A stretch of DNA of 64,000 nucleotides from Ceraceosorus guamensis (lineage: Eukaryota > Basidiomycota > Exobasidiomycetes > Ceraceosorales > Ceraceosoraceae): positions 62,001 through 126,000 of the forward strand of contig NW_020290038.1 in the NCBI RefSeq assembly GCF_003144195.1. Reading direction: 5' to 3'. Both the position numbers and the translations under genes were made by a program. Below, piece after piece: positions 1 through 11,084 of the stretch (the stretch's first letter is position 1; each line of letters begins with the position of its first letter). Under the pieces are notes generated by a model. That model worked only from the letters and a program-made list of their open reading frames with translations, was not told the origin of the DNA and did not search any database.

Positions 1-315
1 GCGCAAGGTGAGGGCAGCGCATCGTCATGGAGACCTGCAGGCCGTGCGCCTTCTCAACCCCCGACTTCTCAATGCTTTTCCCAGATATCCATCGTGGTCG
101 AGTTCGTCGCTGGCATGAGCGTCACCTCGACAGTTGTGCGCATGATACATGTGTATCGACCAGACAGCTTGACAATTGGCACGCGAGGCAAGACGATGAA
201 CACGCTGCAAAAGATGCTGGCAGGAGCGACAATGGGCAGCGCTTCAAGGTGCGTTCGTAGCGTTCACGAAATGCAGGGGTTCCTCGATGACATATGCCGC
301 GGCACAAAAGACTAA
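1..315 (+). CDS. 3' end of an unidentified gene (partial at window edge)
   Basis: The first 7 bases look like an exon end. A GTGAGG donor at 8 pairs with a TTTTCCCAG acceptor ending at 84, giving a 77-nt intron of the size usual here. The terminal exon 85-315 then reads open for 76 residues and stops with TAA. The peptide begins ISIVVEFVAGMSV, contains a basic stretch (GTRGKTMNTLQKM) and ends in DDICRGTKD. I recognise no family or catalytic motif. If the intron call is wrong, the open stretch could be fortuitous. A large mitochondrial-type gene on the opposite strand converges on it, with about 440 bp between. Confidence 0.4.
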   Translation, partial: AQGEGSASSWRPAGRAPSQPPTSQCFSQISIVVEFVAGMSVTSTVVRMIHVYRPDSLTIGTRGKTMNTLQKMLAGATMGSASRCVRSVHEMQGFLDDICRGTKD

Positions 316-759
316 ATTTTTCCCTTGATTTGTTGTACTCAAGAGAGTTGCTTTCGAGATCGCCTGTGCCTGTTGTCGTCGTCAGGCCAGAGGCAAAGGT
401 CACCAAACATCGCAAGAAACGAGAAGCAGACCCGAAGAGGCGGTCTTACCATGATCTAGGTGAGAGTCGTCTACGAGCAGTGCTGGAGCCTGTCGAAAGT
501 CACTGGCGATTCTGACATGATCGACTTTGCAGTGGCCAAAGCAAAAGCAGAGTCCTTGCCATTAAGCAGAGATGGCTCGAGGGATCATCACATTTTGGGC
601 CATCGTCACTTCTCCAAGGGAGACTCGGGCGAGAGCGGCGCCAAGCCGAAATGAAGCGCCATATGTATGATACAAGTATCGACATGTGATGATTGTTGCT
701 TGCCGTCATGAGTGATATACATGCATTGCATGGTCGAGAGGAGCTTCCTCACGTCGAAG
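316..759. other. Convergent spacer, no gene seen
   Basis: This stretch lies between the tail of the edge gene and the 3' end of the next gene on the minus strand. It holds only short open frames without family features and presumably carries two 3' untranslated regions. I see no repeat or RNA gene in it. Confidence 0.5.
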
Positions 760-3513
760 CTAGTCGAGGTCAACAAAGACGCCGTTTTGTGCGTCAGTGC
801 TGCGCCGCTTGCGAGCTGTCGAAGCACCCTTTAGCGGCTTGACGACTTGTTTGTTAGCAGCGCTCATAGCTAGCCGGATCATTTCCCTGTCTTCTGGGCG
901 CTCGGCATTAGCGCTGCTGATCAAGCTCCTCGCAGTAGCAAAGGCCCAAGCTGGACAGACGGGGCGGTGTCGGCTACCATAGCGGCCCCTCCTACCAAGA
1001 GTGTCGTACCTGGAAGGATCGATTTGGCTTTGTGTGATCTGCAGGCTATGATTGCTCGGATCCAATAGTCGTTGGGCAAGCTGCACCTGCGTCACGAGGA
1101 CGAGTCGGAGGCAATGCTCTAGCATCCGAAGCGGAGAGCTGTCGTGTCCTAGGAAGCTGTAGGGCACGGTGAACCCCAGCGTTTCCCCTTCCGTCTGAGA
1201 ATCTTTCGCCGAAAAGAAGATGCGATAAATCTCCTTGAGAGCTGGAAGACCCGCCTCTTTCTCCGCGATTTTGAGAATGGTACGTTGAAGCTCAAAGCTC
1301 GTAGCCCTATTGCAAATGCGATGGGTACGTAAAGCGATGATGGCCGCTGGGGTGTCCTTGGCGATCAGACACGACCGCACGATGCTTTCCAAGTTTTGCG
1401 TCGTCACCCAAGCCGACGCCTTCGAAGGAGCTCCTCGAGTCTGGCGATGATGCGCTAGAAGCATATATGCCAACAAATTGCGTGGTGATTGCATGATATC
1501 AACAATCAGCTTTGCAGACTCCGCCAAGGCTTGATCTTGTAGCACCTCTTTGCTCAGTGCTACGTCTCCACCTCTAGGAAAGATGTTGTGGTCTTGCAGT
1601 CGACACAGCGGGCCAAACCATTCCGCCAAGATGGGTCCGTCCGAAGTCTTCTCCCTGTGCGTAGCGGTGTCCACTGCGATTTGTGATACCAGCATACCCA
1701 GTCTTTCCGAACGAGGGTACGCGATGGCCATGAACTGTATGAGGAAGCGTGCGGTGCGAGGAGAGAATCGCACGCCGTCCAGCCTGGCGTGTTGCAGGAC
1801 TTGCTTCACCGCTTCGACTCGTGCTCGCTTCAATGGTGCGGCGACTTTGATCCAATTGTAGTCCACTTCCGACGCATCGTAGTTTCCCCGTCGAGTCATG
1901 CGGCCACAACAAGCCTTGGCAAAGACTTCGTAAGGCAGAGCTTGTTTGCGGATTGTGACCGGGGCTTCTCCAGCGATGCCTTTCCGAGCCTGTATCTCGC
2001 CTCTTGAGCATTGGTCAATTTGCAGATTTGCCTGTTGTAGAAAGACGCGGTAGCGATGGAGCCAGATGGAAGCTCCTCGAAAGTCTCCAACCGATGTTCG
2101 TCCGTCAATGAGTGCTGCCCATATGTCCCCTTGGTGAGCCCAGGCAAAATTCGGTACTGACGAAGGCTCGGTGAATTTCCTGTATCGTGTCTGCACAAGA
2201 GGCAATGTCAAAGGCGCGAGGTCGGCGGTGTTTCGCTTCGGCTCTTCGAAAGGAAGCGTGCTCGATGGTCGCGCCGCAGCCCACCAAAGCAAGAATTCTT
2301 CGCCTCTCTCGAAATGAGCTGACCTTGTCAGCGCCTCTAGCAAAGGTAGAACTATCTGCACAGGTATGGCGAGTGGATTGAGGTCTGCGCTTGCTTCGAA
2401 CTCGAAATTCGGTGCACATACGTCGTAAGTCGTTGCGCCAGCTCCAGCAACGTGATTGAAAGTTGCGTTGACGAGCTCTGCACGATTCTTTGGTCGATTC
2501 CGATACGCTCGAAGAACCGCCATCACCATGCGCGATGTCGTAGGTAGCCCGACGCTGATGGCCGCGTGGAACAGCCATCGGATAGCGACCAGCGTCTGTG
2601 TGTGGGGCTCTATGCTAATGCCTCGTGTCGAGCCGGGAGGCATCCATAGCGTTTTGCTCACCACGCGACGACCCGCTGAGACAGGTCCCGGAGCTTTACG
2701 AGCTGACTCGGAGTGCCTGACCTCATGCAACATGTTGATGAGAAGTGCCTCCACCTCCTGCGCCTCTAATGTCATCTTTGAGACCTCCGCAAACTTCAGC
2801 GAGTGGCGGTGTTGAAACAGTGAGTGGAGCAAAAGCATCCTCGCCGTGTCGGGATGCCCTTCCCAAATCAGCTTCGAGAGTATTTGCCATAGCGTGGATG
2901 GTCCACTAGATTTCGACCACAAACGTTCGAGTGCCGTTGTGTGGCGTGCAGTGCGATTCTCGAATTCCGTGCCCTCGGCAGCATCGGTCTGCTGTGCAGA
3001 GGTCTTGGGCTGTGCTGCGCCAGGGAGAGCATTTGTCGAGCCTTCGCGCTGCTCTTGTGCTACACCTTGCGTGTTGAGAGCAGATTCTGCCTCGAGTCTC
3101 TCGCGGCTTGGCGGAGAAAGAAGTGCTAAAGGCGCCCTCGGGCCCTTTCTGACACTCGGCCCGGGCGGTCTTGTCGGCAAAGCTTCTGCGGCAGACAGTC
3201 CATCATCGTTGGCACCCTTGACCTGCGAGAGAAGATAAGCGTAGAGGGTATGCTTCTTTGCTGACGGTCTTGGAGGCTTCTTAGAATGCGTTTCTCGGAC
3301 CAGTAGCGGCGCACGCACGTGCTTGGCTACCGGTCTTGTGGACGTGCAACGCACCGATTGCACAGCATCGGCGAAGGCTGCGTGAGTATGCCAGGCCTGT
3401 CGCACGGATGTCATGCTCCAGGCAACGTTAGCCGGGACGCGGTCATGGTGATCCTTCGTTTGACGAGCACTTGCGGTTGAACCGATGTTCGTCGTGGTTG
3501 TGCTGCCCTGCAT
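760..3513 (-). CDS. Large probable mitochondrial helical protein, function unknown
   Basis: A single uninterrupted frame of 917 codons. Two starts are possible: the ATG at 3513 or an internal ATG at 3414. The second gives an N-terminus (MTSVRQAWHTHAAF) that is basic, hydroxylated and nearly free of acidic residues, typical of a mitochondrial presequence. The middle and C-terminal parts are rich in Leu/Ala amphipathic helices punctuated by short loops, for example around LAYMLLAHHRQTRG and DTPAAIIALRTHRICNRAT. This resembles the degenerate pentatricopeptide-like organelle RNA factors of fungi, but I cannot align individual repeats, so the PPR link is only a suggestion. There are no catalytic motifs. 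The C-terminus is basic (KPLKGASTARKRRS). The coding call is firm from length alone; the function is not. Confidence 0.75.
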   Translation of the reverse strand: MQGSTTTTNIGSTASARQTKDHHDRVPANVAWSMTSVRQAWHTHAAFADAVQSVRCTSTRPVAKHVRAPLLVRETHSKKPPRPSAKKHTLYAYLLSQVKGANDDGLSAAEALPTRPPGPSVRKGPRAPLALLSPPSRERLEAESALNTQGVAQEQREGSTNALPGAAQPKTSAQQTDAAEGTEFENRTARHTTALERLWSKSSGPSTLWQILSKLIWEGHPDTARMLLLHSLFQHRHSLKFAEVSKMTLEAQEVEALLINMLHEVRHSESARKAPGPVSAGRRVVSKTLWMPPGSTRGISIEPHTQTLVAIRWLFHAAISVGLPTTSRMVMAVLRAYRNRPKNRAELVNATFNHVAGAGATTYDVCAPNFEFEASADLNPLAIPVQIVLPLLEALTRSAHFERGEEFLLWWAAARPSSTLPFEEPKRNTADLAPLTLPLVQTRYRKFTEPSSVPNFAWAHQGDIWAALIDGRTSVGDFRGASIWLHRYRVFLQQANLQIDQCSRGEIQARKGIAGEAPVTIRKQALPYEVFAKACCGRMTRRGNYDASEVDYNWIKVAAPLKRARVEAVKQVLQHARLDGVRFSPRTARFLIQFMAIAYPRSERLGMLVSQIAVDTATHREKTSDGPILAEWFGPLCRLQDHNIFPRGGDVALSKEVLQDQALAESAKLIVDIMQSPRNLLAYMLLAHHRQTRGAPSKASAWVTTQNLESIVRSCLIAKDTPAAIIALRTHRICNRATSFELQRTILKIAEKEAGLPALKEIYRIFFSAKDSQTEGETLGFTVPYSFLGHDSSPLRMLEHCLRLVLVTQVQLAQRLLDPSNHSLQITQSQIDPSRYDTLGRRGRYGSRHRPVCPAWAFATARSLISSANAERPEDREMIRLAMSAANKQVVKPLKGASTARKRRSTDAQNGVFVDLD

Positions 3514-4966
3514 GCAAACGTCTGCCTAGCTGCAGCCAATTCCTGTGGAGTGACGGCGTCGCAGATTGAATGGAATCTCATCAAATCAATCTTTGAATAA
3601 TCAATGCAGGACGCAAAATCATTATTATTGTGACAGCTCTGTATCGGCCGGGACGAGAGACAATCAAAATTCTTGATTTTGAACATATCACGTGTTGAAA
3701 TCGCGGTGAATCGAACACCCTTAATTTGGGCCATCCGCGCCCGGTAGCGTGATGTGGGCCTTGGCTGTACGAGCCACAATCTTTAATCTGTATCGGATAA
3801 TCTAATCAAGAATTCTGAATGGCACGGATGTCTAGGTCTTAAATTTGATATGTGAACATTTGAATGATGTACGGGATAGCTGATATAGTCTTGAGTCTGA
3901 GTGTACACGGGCGATTTGAGACGCATATAGGCCAGCCGCGTTCGCGATGAGGCGCGTCTGAGGCGCGTGTTTTTATAGCGGCTGTCTCAGCTGACTCCTA
4001 GACGCATCAGCGCGGCAAGCCTTGATCGAGCTTCGAGTCCCGACGAGTCAGAGTCGTGAGTGCCTAGAATCAAAAATATACACCCGTGAGCTTGAACGAG
4101 GCGGCGAACGCCATGCCCGCGCGTATCACAATGATGCTGCATGGATGTGCTTAGGCGGTTCACATACTGTTGTATGTGTGTACAGCGGTCGCGTTCACGT
4201 CTGCGACCAGTCACTCCGACTGGGCAGCATCGGCGGGGGTCACAGCTCATCAAAAGGATGTGACAGCTACTCTGTGACTGTATATAGCAGTCGTGAGCAT
4301 CAAGCACAGGACAGCGCTAATGAGCGCCGGTGACTTGCCATGAGCGCGTCAAGCATTAACAGTTCAGACTTTGACTCGATTACGAAAAGTCGACACAAAA
4401 GACTTATTTCACAATTGCAAATAAGGGGAGAGCGCGACGCGGACCGGCCTTGGCCCCTGAACGCGTCTCAGCGCAGCTATCGCACTGCACTTCACGCGCA
4501 TGATGCATGCTGCTGCAGGCGACCAATAGACGTGACGGGCAAGACTCGAGAGTCGTCTGGTGCCTCGAACAAAGTGCAGCAGGGTGCTTCGCTTGTTTGT
4601 CGTGCCCGTACAGACCCGCGTATGATGATGACGGACAACTGCGATGCTTGTGTCGACTTGGTGGTCATCACCTTGATTCAAGTGGATGCACTCTCGACTC
4701 CTCTTTATTACTACACTACCGTCAATCCTTCAGCGCCGATTTGAAGACAACAGAACTCGCGGAAGCTTCGACGTGTCCTGTCAGCGCGCCGGACGTCGGC
4801 GTAGACGTGATCGAGAGGAGTGTATCTATATAGGCGCACTCGCTCTCCCAGACCTCTTCCTAGGCCCTTTGGACAATTCTATTGTCCTCGTTTCCTTTGG
4901 AGCGCCGAGGCGAGAAGGAAGCAGGTCTGCTCTGAGGTTCGCGCACTCTTAATCTCAAGGCCCACC
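3514..4966. other. Divergent intergenic region upstream of the IQGAP gene
   Basis: This spacer serves as promoter for both flanking genes. It is locally AT-rich (about 3590-3880), unlike the rest of the window. A TATA-like run (TATCTATATAGG, about 4822-4833) lies roughly 135 bp before the IQGAP ATG. A tRNA-like B-box word near 3690-3725 was examined and rejected. No gene was found. Confidence 0.5.
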
Positions 4967-7900
4967 ATGGAGCCGGCTAAGAACACCCCTCCTCCATCGG
5001 CTTCGGCGGGCGCTCGCAACCCATTCGCGTATCAACAGAAGCTGTTGGAGAGATCTGCTTCACGGAGCAGCAATTTTTCGCTAGCAGGTGGTGGTGATGC
5101 TGGCAACGCACCGTCTGGGGCTACCGGCTCGGCTGGCTCCACTCCTAGCCGCACACCTGGCGCCTCGGGACTCTCACATTCGAGTTCCATCAGAAGGTAT
5201 CCTGCACCCCACAGACACACTGGCTCTCTCGATCCACACAGAACCGCCCATTTACTCAGTAGCGGTCATGCTACATCCTCTGCCTCAGTCTCGCCCTCGC
5301 ACGACTCGGCGACGTTTGGCTCAAATGGTAGTCTGAGTGGAAATGGCTCGACATCGTCCACGGCTCAGTCTCCATCACCGGCAAGCTCGTCGACCTTCTC
5401 TACACCATCCTCAAGCCGCGCCAATCGACATATGTCCATGCCTCCTGCTCCGCGTGAAGACATAAGCACTCCCACATTTGCGTCTAGACGGCCGCTTTCA
5501 CCAACCAAAAGCAGCCCATTCGCTCGTGCGGTGAGCCCTACGAAGGACCGCCCCGTCTCTCCCACCAAGGGCTACCCTTCCCCTGGCTCGCCGGGCAAAG
5601 CAGATTCCTCATGGATCAACAACAACAGCAGCCCTTCCACGCCATCAGGCTCGTTTTGGTCCCACGGAACAGGGACCAGCACCACACCCTCTTCCCACGC
5701 GCCATCCGCCATTCATCTAGGTGGCGTCAGTGATCTCAAGCGAAGCAGTGTGGGGGCTTTGCAGATGATGCGAGGTTTCACGTCCAAGGCCGATGGGTCT
5801 AGTGCTGCATCTCTTGACCCGGCGCATACCCGAATGACAGTTGGGCGTAAAGGCGTCTCAGGAACCAAACCAGGCGCTGGTCTTGGTCTAGTCGACGAGA
5901 ATGCAGGCGCCAAAGAGGAGACGTTTACGAAACCTGAGCGGCCAGGTCGAATGGAAAGCGAGGACCAAGGAGAGGGTGAGATCATCCTGCCAGGTATCAC
6001 GACCGGAGCTGAGGATGTTGCAGGTCTATCCGGAAGAATCCGTCTCGCCAGGGCAGGAGGTGCTGGTACTGCCGCGCTCGGTCGACCTGCACCAACGGGC
6101 AATCTTCCTTTTGCCAACGCTGGAAAGTGGATGGATACGCAGCGACACCTTCTGCAAGCCTATGAGTACCTGTGTCACTGCGGAGAAGCTAAGCAGTGGC
6201 TAGAACACGCAGTCGGGGAAGAGCTAGGCGACATCGTAGACATGGAGAATGATATGCGCGACGGCATCTTCCTGGCCAAGCTGGCCCGGACTTTCGAACC
6301 TGATTGCGTGCCACGTATCTTCACGCATCCAAAGCTGCAGTATCGTCATACCGACAACACCAACTACTTCTTCCGCTTTTGCCAGAAAGTGGAACTGCCC
6401 ATCAGTTTCCAATTCGAGCTGACGGACTTGTATGAGAAGAAGAATTTCCCCAAGGTCGTGTATTGCATCCATGCGCTTTCGTGAGTCGAAGCTAGGTTCG
6501 AAATTATACCCGGGCCGCTGTGACTGAAACGCTCCGACTTACTACTCTGGCGACAGTCACATCTTGGCGCGTCAGGGTCGAGCACTGAAGGTGGGCAATT
6601 TGGTCGGCAACCTTCAATTCACAGACGATCAGCTGCAACAAACGCAAAGAGGCCTCGATGCCGCAGGAGTGAGCATGCCCAAGTTCGGGGCGCTAGGAAA
6701 GACGTTGGCCAAAGAAATGAACATCGAGCCGGAACCGGAGCCAGAGACGGAGGAAGAACGTGAGTTCGAATAAGCTGTTCCAGAAAACGGCGATCAGCGT
6801 CTCAATGTGGCCCCTTACTTTTGCAGGTATCGATCGGGAACTCGCCGAGAATCTGTCATCCGTCGTTGCGACTCAAAGCGCGGTGCGCAGTTTCTTAGCT
6901 CGGAAGCGATTCGACCGCCTCAGGGCGGAAGAGGGGGAGCGAAGGAGAAGAGAAGAAGAGCGTAGAAGGAAAGCCGAAGAGGCACGAAGGCTCGCTGAGG
7001 AGGCGCGGATAGCTGAGGAACGTCGCGTAGAAGACGAGCGTCGCAAAGCTGAAGCAGCTCGTCTGGCCGAAGAGCGTCGGATAGCGGAAGAGCGCAGAAT
7101 AGCCGAGGAGGAGCGGGTGGCGGAACAGAAACGCATCGCCGAAGAGAAACGCAGAGCTGAAGAGCAGCAAATGCTCGCTGTTTGGGCTCCGAAAGTCCAA
7201 GCTCATGTGAGTGCAATGCTCCACAGGGAAACACTTTGCTCATGCTGATCTGTGCTCGCGGAATGCACCTGCAGATCAGAGGCACCATGCTCCGAAGACG
7301 TTTTTACAGCGACGTTTCTGCTCTGGACCAGCATGAGCGGAGCGTGGTTGGTCTGCAAGCGCAAGTCCGTGGCGTGTTAGCACGCCAGGCCTACCAGGAC
7401 CAAATCTTCCGCCTAGGCGATGCCACCGAAGAGGTCATCAAGCTGCAAGCGGTCTGTAGAGCTGCACTTGCTCGAAGAGCGTTACTGGGCAAGATTCGTT
7501 CGCTGCGAGACGCTACTGGCGATATCGTCCGCATACAGGCGCAGGTGCGCGGTGTCATCCTCAGACGGCAGCGTAAACAGATGAAAGCCGCTCTGCAAAA
7601 GGTGGAGGTACACCGCTCAGTCGGTGGCTTGCAATCCTTTGCTCGTGCAGCTCTTGCGCGAAGGAAGCATCAGGAGCAAGCCAAAGAGCTTGTCTTTGTT
7701 ACACCAGATGTCGTGGGCATTCAAGCTCAGATTCGGGGCATGCTCGCCAGGCTTGACTACCAGTGGTGGCGAAGTCACATTCTCTCAAGCGAGCCGGTTG
7801 CCGTGCATCTGCAGTCTCTAGTGCGAGGACTCCTGATGCGCCGCAGCTTCAACGCCAAATTGCGGCACTACCACAATCATCTCGAAAAGGTCGTCAAGAT

Positions 7901-10537
7901 TCAGAGTCTGTTTAGAGGCAAGCAACAAGGCGAGCAGTACCGCAGTCTCACCATGGGGAAGAACGTGCCAGTGGCGACGATCAAGAACTTTGGCCACCTC
8001 TTGAATGACTCAGACCAAGACTTTGAAGACGAGATTGAGGTCGAGCGCCTACGGAAACAGGTCGTGCGAAACATCCGGGAGAATCGCACGCTCGAGAATG
8101 ACGTCAGCGACCTCGACACAAAGATTGCGCTACTTGTCAAGAACAAGATCGGTATCGAGGAGCTCATCAAAGCGAAGAATGAGCGCGGACTGCTCGGTCA
8201 GCGCGAGGCAGCTGCTACTCTGGCCCGACGCAATTCCGTCCTCGTCGCGGCGAACGATCCTTTTGCTGACCAGACCCTCAACAAGGAGGCAAGGCGGAAG
8301 CTCGAGCTGTACCAGGAATTGTTCTATTCCCTTCAGACGCGGCCGGAGTATCTTGCTCGGCTGTGCGCCCGCGTTGGCAAGATGGAGATACCTGATCGAC
8401 AACGCAAGCAGGTAGAGAAGATTGTACTTACCCTCTTCGGCTACGCCCAGAAAGCCAGAGAAGAGTATCTTTTGCTCAAGTTGTTCCAGCGCTGTGTGAG
8501 CGAGGAGTTGTCCCTGGTCAACAGTGTTCAGGAGTTCATGCGTGGCAACGCACAATTCATCAAGCTCGTCGTCCAGTACAACCGAGGTGCAAAGGAGAGG
8601 CAATACTTGCGAGCTCTGCTTGCGCCCCTTGTGCAAGGCATAGTTGAGGATGACGTTCTAGATCTGGAGACAGATCCTTGCGCCATCTACCGCGCTTGCA
8701 TCAACGCAGAGGAAATGCGAAGCGGCCAAGCGAGTCGTAGGCCCCTCGAGGTCAACTTTCACGAGGCGTTGGCTGATCCAGAGGCACGGACAGCTTTCAT
8801 CCAGCATCTGCAGTTCTTGCGTGGCACTACTGAGGCCTTCCTGGCTGCCATCGTCGGATCGACGAAGCGCATGCCTTTCGGCATTCGCTACATTGCGCGC
8901 GAGGTGTTCAGGGGCCTCCAGGCCAAGTTCCCCAACGAGGCCGAAGACGCGCTCATCAAAGTCGTTGGCCATCTTGTCTACTACCGCTATCTGAACCCTG
9001 CCATCGTGGCTCCCGAGGGTTTCGACGTCATCGAGACGCTCGTCGGCCCCGTGCAGCGCAAAAATCTAGCGGAAGTTTCGAAGATGCTCACCCAGATCGC
9101 CGCCGGCAGGCTCTTCTCGGATGACAACCCTTACTTGCAGCCCTTGAATGAGTATGTCACCCAAGCGTCCAATCGCTTCGTCAAGTGGCTGTACCAGGTC
9201 GTCGATGTTGCCGATGCAGAGCTGCAATTTTCAGCCGACGAATTCCTGGACCACACAATCCCGCAAAAACCAGTGATCTACATCTCACCCAACGAAATCT
9301 ACTCCATGCACCTCCTGGTCTCGCAGCAAGTCGATCACCTTGCGCCTCACCCCAACGATCCTCTGCGCGCGGTGCTGGGGGAGCTAGGTCCACCGCCGAT
9401 GTCCACGTCGGCTGAGCTCAACACTGCTCGTGATGGAGAGATTACCTTCGAGCTTACCTCCCGCAGCACCAATATCACGGACCCAGAAGCTGAGACGAAG
9501 GCACTCTTCGTCGAGACCAAGCGCCTCGTCCTTTCGCTGCTGAAAGTGCAGTCCGGAAAGACTCTTGTCGACGTCTTCGTCGCTCCCGTCACTGATGCCG
9601 ATGAGATGGCATGGGAGGAATTAGTGTCACTCGAAGTCGCAGGTGATCGTCAGCGTTACCGCGGTCAGCGGCCGCCCGCCTCGATGGACGCTCTTCGCAG
9701 CCCACGCTTGGAGGACGTACGTCGGCTGTCCTTTGCCGAATTGAAGGCGCGCACATTGGAGAACATGCTGCAGCTCGAACGTGCTGGCAAAGTTTCTAGA
9801 TCGAATGGTTACCAAGAGATGCTCTCTGCCTTGGCCATCGACATTCGCAACAAGCACAGAAAGCGCATTCAACGGCACAATGAGATCACCGCAATGCACG
9901 TGACGCTTCAGAATTTGGCGGAAAAGAAGAACTACTTGGAAGAGCAGATCGGCTCGTATGGGTCCTACATCGATGCAAGCATGCAGCAGATGCAAAAGAA
10001 GGGGTAAGTGCCCGTGAAGTAGCTCGCTCGTTACGTCTCCACCACACCTGCACTCACACGCTTTGCTGGCTTCGTCACTTTGCAGCAAAAAGAAATTCGT
10101 TCTACCCTTCACGCAGCAGTACTTCCACATGCGAAGTCTCAAAGCTAGCGGCAAGGTACCCAAGTTCGGCTCGTACAAGTATACTGCTCAGCGATTATTT
10201 GAGAAGGGCGTCCTCCTCTCTGTGGATCAATTCAGCTCGAAACAGTATGATCAGATCAACCTGACCATCAGCTCGGATGAGCCGGGTCTGTTCACCGTAA
10301 GCGCTTCAGTCCTTGGCGTCGCTGGCGGCACGGAGGACCTGCGCATCGAAGATTTACTACAGGCGCAATTTTCTGGCGTCTCTGTCCTCACCCTGATGGA
10401 CGGAATGGCAAAAGTGAAGTTGCCTTTGCTGATCAACCTGATCAACTCAAAGGTGAGTTTCGGTGAGCGTGCTGCTCGGCTTCGAACTACAAGCTGACCA
10501 AGAGCGACTCGACGCCATGAACCAGTTTTACGCCTAA
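4967..10537 (+). CDS. IQG1: IQGAP-family cytokinesis scaffold (Iqg1/Rng2-like)
   Basis: Six exons: 4967-6480, 6557-6759, 6827-7206, 7275-10003, 10086-10452 and a 12-nt last exon 10526-10537. Together they encode 1,734 residues in a continuous phase. The start sits in CCCACCATGG. Domains in order: a Ser/Pro-rich disordered region (1-385) with several SPTK sites; a calponin-homology domain (about 388-520); a charged Glu/Arg helix; about nine IQ motifs of the form LQAQVRGVLARR; a coiled coil; a RasGAP-related domain with YYRYLNPAIVAPE; and a RasGAP_C domain closing in LLINLINSKFYA. Family knowledge: IQGAPs link actin, calmodulin or myosin light chain and Cdc42-type GTPases at the contractile ring, and their GAP-like domain is normally inactive. 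It is longer than the yeast proteins (about 1,490 residues) because of the N-terminal extension. Confidence 0.95.
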
Positions 10538-11084
10538 TCAGGCGGTGTTTCGGTGCCACAAGCGAGATGAAGCCTAACGTCCCAATGACGATGCCACACC
10601 GCGATCATGCATGACCCAACAATGTCTTCTGTTCTCCTCGAGTTCTGCTTCTTCCTCTGCCTCGGAACTCTTCGACTTTTCGAATAAGATTCTCCATTCG
10701 ATGCGGACTTTTGCTTCCATGGACGTTTGCGATCCGGACACGTACTGCGCTCTCAGATCCTGCTTTTCAGTCCAATGTAACTCCCAAGTCGTGGCTTTCG
10801 CGCGCCAAGAATCGATGCTGATTAGACTTCTGCCTCGCCTGAGTCCGCATTGTCTGCTGTTCTGTCGACCGTGAGCTGCTTCGACGAGCACCTCATTTTC
10901 AACGACCTGGACAAAGGTACATATCGCGCAAAGTAATGAAATGCAGACGTCCGGATTCCAACCGCTGTGAGGATGTAGAAATGTACGATACAGAGTCTAT
11001 TGGGCATACACGAGATGTTGGATGGAGAAGAGAGACATGTTTAAGCGTTTTAAAGTGCGTGAAGATCGCAATGAACAACATCGA
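10538..11084. other. Convergent spacer, no gene seen
   Basis: This lies between the IQGAP stop and the stop of the LysM gene on the other strand. Only short frames without motifs are present. It probably contains both 3' untranslated regions. Confidence 0.5.

Noticed and set aside
3680-3780. tRNA-like region on the minus strand with a B-box word (GTTCGATTC)
   Set aside because: No matching A-box and no acceptor or anticodon stems pair around it.
4021-4050. Second B-box-like word (TTCGAGTCCC) on the plus strand
   Set aside because: Upstream sequence cannot fold into a cloverleaf and there is no A-box.
6873-7288. Minus-strand frames opposite the IQGAP charged helix
   Set aside because: Antisense of a repetitive Glu/Arg/Ala region.
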